A stretch of DNA of 64,000 nucleotides from Ottowia beijingensis (GTDB lineage: Bacteria > Pseudomonadota > Gammaproteobacteria > Burkholderiales > Burkholderiaceae_C): contig NZ_JACCKX010000001.1 of the NCBI RefSeq assembly GCF_013423955.1, positions 2,790,001-2,854,000 of the forward strand, read 5' to 3'. The notes beneath the pieces were generated by a model, which was given only the letters and a program-made list of their open reading frames with translations, was not told the origin of the DNA and did not search any database. Both the position numbers and the translations under genes were made by a program. Shown piece after piece: positions 57,025-64,000 of the stretch. The stretch's first letter is position 1; each line of letters opens with the position of its first letter.

Positions 57025-57518
57025 ACCCGATTCAAGACGCGCCCCCGTTCCGCATCGGCGAAGGCTGGGACGTGCACGCCCTGGTGCCCGGGCGGCCGCT
57101 CATGATCGGCGGCGTGCGCGTGCCCCACACGCACGGCCTGCTGGGCCACTCCGACGCCGATGTGCTGCTGCATGCCATCACCGACGCGCTGCTGGGCGCG
57201 GCCGGGCTGGGCGACATCGGCCGGCATTTTCCGGACACGGACGCACGCTTCAAGGGCGCCGATTCGGCCGCGTTGCTGGCCGAGGCGGCGCGCCGCGTGC
57301 GTGCCGCCGGCTGGCGCATCGGCAACGTGGACAGCACCGTGGTGGCGCAGGCGCCGCGCCTGGCGGCGCACATCCCCGCCATGGTGGCGCGCATTGCCGA
57401 GGTCCTGGAGGTGGCCGCGCCGCAGGTCAACGTGAAGGCCAAGACGGCCGAGCGCCTGGGCACGGTGGGGCAGGGCGCGGCGATCGAGGCGCGTGCCACG
57501 ATACTATTGTTTCGGTAG
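57021..57518 (+). CDS. ispF: 2-C-methyl-D-erythritol 2,4-cyclodiphosphate synthase IspF
   Basis: The 165-residue trimeric zinc enzyme follows IspD/IspE in the MEP pathway. The zinc ligands are in [17 protein letters not shown] (Asp and His) and a later His in [37 protein letters not shown] and [20 protein letters not shown] are family hallmarks. It overlaps the ispD stop by four bases (ATGA). A dispersed element begins at its last codons. With ispD here and ispH at 13.8 kb, three of the seven MEP genes are in the window. Confidence 0.97.
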   Translation: MNPIQDAPPFRIGEGWDVHALVPGRPLMIGGVRVPHTHGLLGHSDADVLLHAITDALLGAAGLGDIGRHFPDTDARFKGADSAALLAEAARRVRAAGWRIGNVDSTVVAQAPRLAAHIPAMVARIAEVLEVAAPQVNVKAKTAERLGTVGQGAAIEARATILLFR

Positions 57519-57560
57519 CTGCTCACGCCCACTGGACGGGCGCTGGAGCCTGTTTTGACT
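57514..57560 (+). repeat. Dispersed element between converging genes
   Basis: CGGTAGCTGCTCACGCCCAC, then TGGACGGGCGCTGGAGCCTG and TTTTGACT. It begins within the last codons of ispF and ends at the stop of the kinase gene on the other strand. Confidence 0.75.
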
Positions 57561-59048
57561 ATGAGGTGCCGCCAGTGCGCCGCTTCTTCAGCAGCGACGA
57601 GCCGCCGCGCTGCTCGGGCGCCTGCTGCAGGCGGATGACCGCCATCAGGCCGCCGCTGGGGCTGTTGCTCAGGTCCAGCGAGCCGCCCATGTTCTGCACC
57701 ATCTTGGCGACGATGGCCAGCCCCAGGCCGGCGCCGGTGGCGGCGGTGCGGGCGCTGTCGCCGCGGAAGAACGGGCGCGTCAGGCTGGGCAGCACGTCGG
57801 GCGCCACGCCGGGGCCGTGGTCGCGCACGCGCAGCGTGACCCACTGGTCGCGCACGGTGGCGGCGATGCGCACGCGCGTGACGCCGGTGCCGGGCGTCTT
57901 GCCGTAGCGGCGCGCGTTCTCCAGCAGGTTGCCCAGCACGCGCGACAGCTCCACGTCGTCGCCCATCACGCGCAACTCGGGCGGGATGTCGATCTGCACC
58001 TGCATGTCGTCGCGCAGGGTGAAGGGCGCCGCGGCGGCATCGGCCAGCTCGGCCAGCGGCAGCGCCTGCAGCGTCACGTGGTCGGGCCGGGCGTAGTCGA
58101 GGAACTTGTCGATGATGGTGTCGACCTGCTCGATGTCGGCCACCATGTGGTCGCGCGCCTCGGCGTCGGGCACGCTCATCTCGGTTTCCAGCCGCAGGCG
58201 CGCCAGCGGCGTGCGCAGGTCGTGCGAGATGCCGGCCAGCATCTCGGCGCGGTCCTGCTCGATCTTCGACAGCTGGTCGGCCATGCGGTTGAAGCCGACA
58301 TTGACCTCGCGGATCTCGGCCGAGCGCGCGTTCTCGTCCAGCCGGCCCTGCAGATAGTCGCCCCGCGCACGCGCGCGGCGGCAATCGACAGCTGCCGCAG
58401 CGGCCGGTTGATGAAGCGCGCCAGCAGCGCCGCGCCGATCAGCGACACCATGCCCAGCATGGCCAGCCACAGCAGCCACGCGCTGCCGCCCAGCAGCGCG
58501 CCCACGCGCGAGCGGTCGGTCAGCAGCCAGTACGAGTCGCCCTCGATCTGGAACCCCACCCACAGCCCCGCCTCGTCGTTCACACGGCTGGCCACCACGG
58601 TGCCGGGGCCCAGGCGGGCCATGATCTCGGCGCTCATGCGGCGTTCCAGCTCGGTCTGGTTGAACAGGTCGAAGCGGTCACCCGGCTCGCGCGGCAGGAT
58701 GCGCACCTTCTCCTGCTCGGCCAGCGTCTTGATGAGTGAGACGCGGGCGATGGCGTCGGAGTGGATCAGCGCGGCGCGCGACAGGTTGACGAGCGACGCG
58801 ATCTGGCGTGCGTTGTCGATCACGCGCGGCTCGTACTCGAGCGTGCGGAACATCTGGTACCAGCCGACCGAGCTGCCCAGCAGCAGCAGCGCCAGCATGA
58901 AGAAGGTGCGCCAGAACAGGCTCAGGCCGATGGGTGGGCGTGCCTCGCGCTCCACCTCCAGCGGCGCGTTCATGGAGTCGGTCAGCAGGTCGGGCCGCGT
59001 GCTGGGCGCGGCCACGTCGGCGCCCGGCGGCTGCACCACCGCGCTCAT
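57559..59048 (-). CDS. envZ: EnvZ-like sensor histidine kinase, apparent frameshift
   Basis: Restored length is about 496 residues. An N-terminal cytoplasmic tail (about 40 residues) is followed by a first helix (LFWRTFFMLALLLLGSSVGW), a periplasmic domain of about 150 residues, a second helix (LLWLAMLGMVSLIGAALLA) and a HAMP domain. The H-box is AGISHDLRTPLARLRLETEM, as in EnvZ. N-box LLENARRYGKT and G-boxes VRDHGPGV and TGAGLGLAIV follow. The frame breaks at the CCCC at 58361-58364; one more base gives ARVRGGDYLQGRLD. It follows the OmpR-like gene with 150 bases between, same strand; together they would control envelope or osmotic responses. Confidence 0.9.
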
Positions 59049-59198
59049 GGCTGCGGTGCTGGCTGCTCGGCCAAGCCGCCACCGTGCGCCGCCGCCGGTG
59101 CCGGCGTGTGCGCCGGCAGCCTGCGCGCGGCGCAGCAGATCCTGCGCCGCCGGCCTGCCGTGGCGGCGGGGCGCAAAAGGCAGCGCAGGGGTGGCGCA

Positions 59199-59929
59199 TC
59201 AGCTCGTGCCGTCGGGCACGAACACGTAGCCCACGCCCCACACGGTCTGGATGTAGCGCGGGCTGGCGGCGTCGGCCTCGATCAGCTTGCGCAGGCGCGA
59301 GATCTGCACGTCCAGGCTGCGGTCGAAGGGCTCGAACTCGCGCCCGCGTGCCAGTTGCGCCAGCTTCTCGCGGCTCAGCGGCTGGCGCGGGTGGCGCACC
59401 AGCGCCTTCAGCATGGCGAATTCGCCGGTGGTGAGCGAAATCTCCTCGCCGTTCTTGTGCAGCGTGCGCGCGCCGAGGTCGAAGGCGAAGGGGCCGAAGG
59501 TGACGGATTCGTTCTCGGCCGACGGCGCGCCCGGCGCCTCCTGCGGGGGCGGCGGCGCAGCACGGCGTGGATGCGCGCCAGCAGCTCGCGCGGGTTGAAC
59601 GGCTTGCCCAGGTAGTCGTCGGCACCGACTTCGAGGCCGACGATGCGGTCCACGTCCTCGCCCTTGGCGGTGAGCATGATGATCGGCGTCTTGTCGCCCG
59701 CCGCGCGCAGGCGGCGGCACACCGACAGGCCGTCCTCGCCGGGCATCATGAGGTCGAGCACGATCAGGTCGATGGTGTCGCGCAGCATGATGCGCGACAG
59801 CGCCTTGGCGTCCTCGGCCACGATCACCTCGAAGCCTTCCTGCGCCAGGTAGCGGCGCAGCAGGTCGCGGATGCGCGCATCGTCATCGACGACGACGATC
59901 TTGTCGGTTCGGTTGGTTGCCTGGTTCAT
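59199..59929 (-). CDS. ompR: OmpR-like response regulator, apparent frameshift
   Basis: Restored length is about 243 residues. The receiver domain has IVVVDDDARIRDLLRRYL, the phospho-acceptor Asp in LIVLDLMMPGEDGLSVC near residue 60, IIMLTAKGEDVDRIVGLEVG and KPFNPRELLARI, all very close to OmpR. The winged helix has LTTGEFAMLKALVRHPRQPL, RSLDVQISRLRKLIEAD and TVWGVGYVFVPDG. The frame breaks at the GGGGG at 59545-59549; one more base gives RRRPPPPQEAPG. It is transcribed ahead of the kinase and divergently from a small exported protein gene. Confidence 0.92.
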
Positions 59930-60090
59930 TCAAACCCTTCGGTCTTATTTGTAACAGACCCATTGTGGCCCTGATGCCGAAAAAATTCGGGTTTACCCGG
60001 CGTGCCTTTCACAGTGTTACATCTGTTGCCCCGCGCGGTGCCTATCTGAAGGACAAACACGTACCGGCATGGGATCGTTGGAGCGTTGTG

Positions 60091-60411
60091 ATGACCATGA
60101 ACCGCGTTCCTTTTCTGTGGCTGAGTCTGGGGCTGTGCGCGGCGCCGACCATGGCGCTGGCGCAGCTTAGCGGCGAGTCGACCGACATGGGCCCGCGCGC
60201 CGAACTGCGGCCCAGCGTGGCCGCGTCGGCTGCCGACCAGCGCAGCCCGCTGTGGATGGCGGTGGACGCCGTGCACCGCCAGCGCGAGGCCGGCAGCCCC
60301 GACCGTCGCCTGACCGCCGAGCAGCGCCTGCAGCTGCGCGAGCAGATCCGGCGCGCATCGATGCGGCCCGACCTGGAGCCACCAACCACCGCGCAGATCG
60401 GCCAGCGCTGA
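60091..60411 (+). CDS. Small exported protein, no recognised family
   Basis: The 106-residue product has a signal peptide (MTMNRVPFLWLSLGLCAAPT, then MALAQ) and a mature part of about 80 residues. That part is rich in Arg, Gln and Ala with a helical C-terminal half (LTAEQRLQLREQIRRA). GGAG sits 8 bases before the ATG. The LTAEQR..LREQIR pattern resembles short periplasmic helical proteins near regulators, but I cannot name a family. It is divergent from the ompR-like gene and may share its control region. Confidence 0.7.
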   Translation: MTMNRVPFLWLSLGLCAAPTMALAQLSGESTDMGPRAELRPSVAASAADQRSPLWMAVDAVHRQREAGSPDRRLTAEQRLQLREQIRRASMRPDLEPPTTAQIGQR

Positions 60412-60485
60412 CGCTGCACACGCTGGGCCAGGGCAGGCGCCGCAACTGCCGCCCTTGTCTGACAGGCGTGCCGAGTCAGTCATGA

Positions 60486-60520
60486 CAAGATACTCCCCGC
60501 GCCGATCAGGCGCTTGTCGA
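60486..60520 (+). repeat. Dispersed element remnant with ATACTCCCC motif
   Basis: AAGATACTCCCCGCGCCGAT, then CAGGCGCTTGTCGATC. It shows the ATACTCCCC flank seen at 36.95 and (inverted) 41.8 kb. It lies just before the SIMPL gene. Confidence 0.45.
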
Positions 60521-60533
60521 TCCCTCATTCCGC

Positions 60534-61265
60534 ATGACCACACGCATCACCCGCACCGTGGCGATGGGCCTGTTGTTTGGCCTGGGCGCCGCGCTGGCCC
60601 ACGCGCAAACCACCCCCATCAGTGCCATGACCATTGCCCCGCCCCAGAACGTGCTGCAGCTTTCGGCCACGGGCCAGGTCGAGGTGCAGCAGGACCTGCT
60701 CACGCTGTCGCTCACCACCTCGCGCGAGGGCGCCGACGCCGCCGGCGTGCAGGCCGAGCTGCGCAAGGCGCTGGACGCCGCGCTGGCGCAGGTCAAGACC
60801 ACGGCACAGCCGGGGCAGATGGACGTGCGCACGGGCGACTTCAGCATCCACCCGCGCTACAACCGCGACGGCAAGATCAGCGGCTGGCAGGGCCGGGCCG
60901 AGCTGGTGCTGGAAGGGCGCGACTTCGCACGCATCACGCAGGCCGCCGCGCGCGCCAGCAGCCTGACCATCGGCAACATCGCCTTCGGCCTCAGCCGCGA
61001 ACAGCGCGCCAGGGTGGAGGGCGAGGCGCAGGCGCTGGCCATCGAGCGCTTCAAGGCCCGGGCGGCCGAGATCGCCAAGGCCTTCGGCTTCGCCGGCTAC
61101 ACGCTGCGCGAAGTCAGCGTCAGCAGCGACGACTCGGGCTTTCAGCCGCGCATGTACGGTATGGCCAAGGCCCAGGCCATGAGCGCCGAGGCCGCCCCGG
61201 TGCCGGTGGAGCCGGGCAAGAGCATCGTGCAGGTCACGGTGTCGGGCTCGGTGCAGGCCAGGTAA
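60534..61265 (+). CDS. SIMPL (DUF541) domain periplasmic protein
   Basis: The 243-residue product has a signal peptide (MTTRITRTVAMGLLFGLGAA to AHAQ). The SIMPL domain follows: LSATGQVEVQQDLLTLSLTT, MDVRTGDFSIHPRYNRDGKI, SGWQGRAELVLEG, RARVEGEAQALAIERFKARA and AFGFAGYTLREVSV. The family includes oxidative-stress-linked proteins (YggE) and forms large rings in some bacteria; the exact role is unknown. It runs 123 bases after the small exported protein in the same direction. The frame is intact. Confidence 0.88.
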   Translation: MTTRITRTVAMGLLFGLGAALAHAQTTPISAMTIAPPQNVLQLSATGQVEVQQDLLTLSLTTSREGADAAGVQAELRKALDAALAQVKTTAQPGQMDVRTGDFSIHPRYNRDGKISGWQGRAELVLEGRDFARITQAAARASSLTIGNIAFGLSREQRARVEGEAQALAIERFKARAAEIAKAFGFAGYTLREVSVSSDDSGFQPRMYGMAKAQAMSAEAAPVPVEPGKSIVQVTVSGSVQAR

Positions 61266-61569
61266 GCGCGCCCTGGCGCCGCCCGGGCAGCACCGCTGGC
61301 GGGCGCAGGCATCGGGCCGCGCGTTGCCACTAGGCTGGCCGGCCGCGCTGGCGGCATTCCGCGGGACGGCCTCTGATGGTTCGAGTGCCATCATTGCTTC
61401 TGTATTGATAGCTGCTTGCGCGCGTTTTTAAAGCGTTTCAGATATAAAACTATCTGAATCTGTCTTGTACAAAGCGCAAGCAGCTCCTGTTTTTTCATGA
61501 TCCCGGCTCGTTGATCCATCGGATTGCCGCCTTGCTTTACCATGGGCTCGTCCCATCTTCCTGCCGCCC
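61266..61569. other. 304-base intergenic region with one long dispersed element
   Basis: No gene is visible between the SIMPL gene and the alpha/beta hydrolase. Its right half is a complete long-form dispersed element (61408-61490) followed by TTTTTT on the plus strand, which could act as a terminator for the SIMPL transcript. Confidence 0.65.
61408..61490. repeat. Dispersed element, long form with perfect 12-base ends
   Basis: AGCTGCTTGCGC near the left end and GCGCAAGCAGCT near the right end are perfect inverse copies. Inside, TTCAGATA faces TATCTGAA. It is followed by TGTTTTTT. This is the clearest long-form copy in the window. Confidence 0.9.
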
Positions 61570-62487
61570 ATGACCCCGCCCACCCTCGCTCACGTTGCCT
61601 GTCCTGACGCGCACGGCGGCCACCGCATGGCCTACTGGCAATGGGGCGATGCGGCGGCGCCGCACCTGGTGGTGTGCACGCATGGCCTGTCGCGCCAGGG
61701 GCGCGACTTCGACGTGCTGGCCCGCGCCCTGCTGGCGCGCGCCGCTGCGCAGGGGCAGGCGCTGCGCGTGGTCTGCCCCGACGTGGTGGGCCGCGGCGAA
61801 AGCGACTGGCTGAAGGACCCGATGGGCTACCAGTTCCCCACCTACGTCGGCGACATGCTGGTGCTGCTGAACACGCTGCAGGCGCAGGCGCCCATCGCCA
61901 CCTTCGACTGGGTGGGCACCAGCATGGGCGGCCTGATCGGCATGACGCTGGCCGGCATGCCCGACCTGCCGCTGCCCGCGCCCCTGCACCGGCTGGTGCT
62001 GAACGATGTTGGCCCGGTCATCGAATGGCAGGCGCTGGAGCGCATCGGCCAGTACCTGGGCAAGGCCGGCACCTTCGACTCCGTCGAGGCGGCGGCCGCG
62101 CGCATGCGCGAGATTTCCGCCGGCTTCGGCCCGCACAGCGACGAGCAGTGGCTGGCGCTGTCGCGCCCCATGCTGCGCCCGGTGCCGGGCAGCAGCTGGC
62201 GCATGCACTACGACCCGGCCATCGCCGTGCCGTATGGCGCGCTCACGCAGCAATCTGCGGCCGACGGCGAAGCCGCGCTGTGGCAGCTGTACGACCGCGT
62301 GCAGGCCGAGACGCTGGTGATCCGCGGCGCCGACTCCGACCTGCTGTCACCCGCCACCGCGCAGGCCATGGCGGCGCGCGGCCCGCGCCCGCGCGTGGTC
62401 GAATTTGCCGGTGTGGGCCACGCACCCACGCTGGTGGCGGCCGATCAGGTGGCGACGGTGCTCGACTTTCTGTTGCCCGCGCCATGA
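61570..62487 (+). CDS. Alpha/beta fold hydrolase
   Basis: The 305-residue product has HGLSRQGRDFDVLA (oxyanion region), PDVVGRGESDWL, the nucleophile elbow WVGTSMGGLIGMTLAG near residue 118, LVIRGADSDLL with the acid and GVGHAPTL with the catalytic histidine. It is clearly related to the hydrolase at 18444-19342. Its stop overlaps the relA start by four bases, so the two are translated together. The substrate is unknown. No ribosome site is evident before the ATG at 61570; the preceding gap is filled by a dispersed element. Confidence 0.85.
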   Translation: MTPPTLAHVACPDAHGGHRMAYWQWGDAAAPHLVVCTHGLSRQGRDFDVLARALLARAAAQGQALRVVCPDVVGRGESDWLKDPMGYQFPTYVGDMLVLLNTLQAQAPIATFDWVGTSMGGLIGMTLAGMPDLPLPAPLHRLVLNDVGPVIEWQALERIGQYLGKAGTFDSVEAAAARMREISAGFGPHSDEQWLALSRPMLRPVPGSSWRMHYDPAIAVPYGALTQQSAADGEAALWQLYDRVQAETLVIRGADSDLLSPATAQAMAARGPRPRVVEFAGVGHAPTLVAADQVATVLDFLLPAP

Positions 62488-64000
62488 AGACGCTGGCGCT
62501 GCCATCTCAGACCTCGCGCCAGCCGCTGGCCGACGTGGTCACGGCCACGGGCGGTGGCAGCGACGTCGTCGGCGAGATGCGCGCGCGCGCCCGCGCCTTT
62601 GCCGAGCCGCTGCTGGCGGGCGAAGCCACCTCGTCGGGCGAGAACGTGCTGGCCCATGCCGATGCCACGGCCGACATCCTGGCCGGCATCGGCGGCTCCG
62701 ACGACATCCAGGCCGCGGTGTACCTGAGCTACGCCAGCAGCCAGCTCAACCGCCCGGACGAGGTGATCGGCAAGGCCTTCGGCGACAGCTTTGCCCGGCT
62801 GGCCATCGAGACCTCGAAGCTGGAGCGGGTGCAGCAGCGCTCGCGCGCCAGCCGGCACGACCAACTGGGCGATTCGGAACTGGCCGGCCAGCAGACCGAG
62901 TTCGTGCGCAAGATGCTGCTGGCCTTCAGCCGCGACCTGCGCGTGGTGCTGCTGCGCCTGGCATCGCGCCTGCAGACGCTGCGCTGGTGCGCATCGGCGC
63001 GCAAGGTGCCGGCACCCAGCCTGCTGCGCGAATCGCACGAGGTGTTCGCGCCGCTGGCCAACCGCCTGGGCATCTGGCAGATCAAGTGGGAGATGGAGGA
63101 CCTGATCTTCCGCTTCCAGGAGCCCGAGACCTACCGCATGGTGGCCTCGCTGCTGGACGAAAAGCGCGTCGAGCGCGAAGCCGCGCTGGAGCAGCGCCGC
63201 GCCGAGATCGAGTCGGCGCTGTGCGCCCAGGGCATCGACGCCAGCGTGACGGGGCGGCCCAAGCACATCAGTTCCATCGTGCGCAAGATGCGCGGCAAGG
63301 CGCTGGACTTCGACCAGGTGTTCGACGTGCGCGCGCTGCGCGTGCTGGTGCCCACGGTGGAGGACTGCTACCGGGCGCTCGGCTGGGTGCACCAGCGCTT
63401 CATGCCGGTGCCGCAGGAGTTCGACGACTACATCGCCAAGCCCAAGGGCAATGGCTACCAGTCGCTGCACACCGTGGTGCGCGACGGCGATGGCCGCGCG
63501 TGGGAAATCCAGATTCGCACGCACCAGATGCACCAGCACGCCGAGCACGGCGTGGCCGCGCACTGGGCCTACAAGGAGGCGGGCACCAAGGGCTATGTCG
63601 GCGTCAGCGCCGAAAGCGATTACGACGCCAAGATCGCCGTGCTGCGCCAGCTGCTGGCATGGGAGCGCGACCTCTCGGGCGCGGCGCCGCAATACGGCCT
63701 GTTCGACGACCGCATCTACGTGCTCACGCCGCAAGCCGCCATCGTCGAACTGCCGGCGGGCGCGACGGCGGTGGACTTCGCATACACGCTGCACACCGAG
63801 CTGGGCCACCGCTGCCGCGGTGCGCGCGTCGACGGCGCCATGGTGCCGCTGCACACGCCGCTGAAGAACGGCCAGACGGTCGAGGTGATCTCGGCCAAGG
63901 AGGGCGGCCCGTCGCGCGACTGGCTGAATCCCGATCTGCATTTCCTGGCCTCGTCGCGCGCCAAGTCGAAGGTGCGCGCCTGGTTCAACGCCCAGCAGAC
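62484..64000 (+). CDS. relA: (p)ppGpp synthetase RelA, 5' part
   Basis: The gene runs off the window edge with 505 codons visible and no frameshift. The N-terminal HD-like region keeps the fold but lacks a convincing HD pair, as in monofunctional RelA. The synthetase domain is clear: GRPKHISSIVRKMRGKALDF, FDVRALRVLVPTVEDCY, DYIAKPKGNGYQSLHTVV and EIQIRTHQMHQHAEHGVAAH. The TGS domain follows (IYVLTPQAAIVELPAGATAV, VDFAYTLHTELGHRCRGARV). RelA makes (p)ppGpp on starved ribosomes. It overlaps the upstream hydrolase gene by four bases; the C-terminal regulatory domains lie outside the window. Confidence 0.95.
   Translation, partial: MKTLALPSQTSRQPLADVVTATGGGSDVVGEMRARARAFAEPLLAGEATSSGENVLAHADATADILAGIGGSDDIQAAVYLSYASSQLNRPDEVIGKAFGDSFARLAIETSKLERVQQRSRASRHDQLGDSELAGQQTEFVRKMLLAFSRDLRVVLLRLASRLQTLRWCASARKVPAPSLLRESHEVFAPLANRLGIWQIKWEMEDLIFRFQEPETYRMVASLLDEKRVEREAALEQRRAEIESALCAQGIDASVTGRPKHISSIVRKMRGKALDFDQVFDVRALRVLVPTVEDCYRALGWVHQRFMPVPQEFDDYIAKPKGNGYQSLHTVVRDGDGRAWEIQIRTHQMHQHAEHGVAAHWAYKEAGTKGYVGVSAESDYDAKIAVLRQLLAWERDLSGAAPQYGLFDDRIYVLTPQAAIVELPAGATAVDFAYTLHTELGHRCRGARVDGAMVPLHTPLKNGQTVEVISAKEGGPSRDWLNPDLHFLASSRAKSKVRAWFNAQQ

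Overview
The window is a GC-rich chromosomal stretch from a betaproteobacterium of the order Burkholderiales, most likely family Comamonadaceae (Acidovorax/Ottowia-like; the genus cannot be fixed by eye). The evidence is the gene content and order (accA-tilS-lysC, fkpB-ispH, ispD-ispF, cysS beside cyclophilins and lpxH, tctCBA facing tctDE), the codon use, and more than twenty copies of a short dispersed element beginning (A/G)ATAGCTGCTTGCGC that I associate with this family. Most genes are housekeeping. I see no prophage, transposase, CRISPR array or rRNA operon.

Layout. 1-3.3 kb: the end of a formate dehydrogenase operon (iron-sulfur subunit, small lipoprotein, cytochrome b subunit, small secreted protein) and fdhD. 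3.4-11.5 kb: an FtsX-type permease, a CpdB-like periplasmic nucleotidase, a patatin-like lipase, a truncated haemoglobin and an MFS transporter. 11.8-18.4 kb: Smr protein, radC, fkpB-ispH, serS, tRNA-Ser(CGA), a HAD hydrolase and hemH. 18.4-28.6 kb: a minus-strand block with a branched-chain-type ABC transporter (binding protein, LivG, LivF, LivH, LivM), a 3-hydroxybutyrate-oligomer hydrolase and an alpha/beta hydrolase. It lies downstream of a sigma-54 activator gene, and a near-consensus -24/-12 promoter precedes the binding protein. 28.7-34.6 kb: a GlsB/YmgE membrane protein and the tricarboxylate transporter tctABC with its two-component system tctDE. 34.6-41.7 kb: hslR, an alpha/beta hydrolase, a DsbA/FrnE-type oxidoreductase, a half-length cytochrome b561, a QseBC-like pair, mtfA and lpxH. 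41.9-50.9 kb: two cyclophilins, a TPR protein, cysS, an AlkA-type glycosylase, accA, a YkvA protein, tilS, lysC, tRNA-Ser(GCU) and serB. 51-64 kb: an L,D-transpeptidase, a proline-rich secreted protein, mfd, ispD-ispF, an EnvZ/OmpR-like pair, two small exported proteins, an alpha/beta hydrolase and the 5' part of relA.

Two properties dominate the sequence. First, about 29 apparent frameshifts interrupt genes, including serS, cysS, ispD, hemH and lysC; almost all are explained by one missing base, usually in a G/C run. I read these as consensus sequencing errors, and coordinates of affected genes span both sides of the break. Second, the intergenic DNA is full of short palindromic repeats of at least five kinds. 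In several places they have entered coding sequence: inside tilS, inside mfd, at the livM start and at the cysS/alkA junction.

The most interesting functional unit is the putative sigma-54-controlled Liv-type transporter plus 3-hydroxybutyrate-oligomer hydrolase block. It could release and import products of extracellular polyhydroxybutyrate breakdown; the substrate is inferred from context only.
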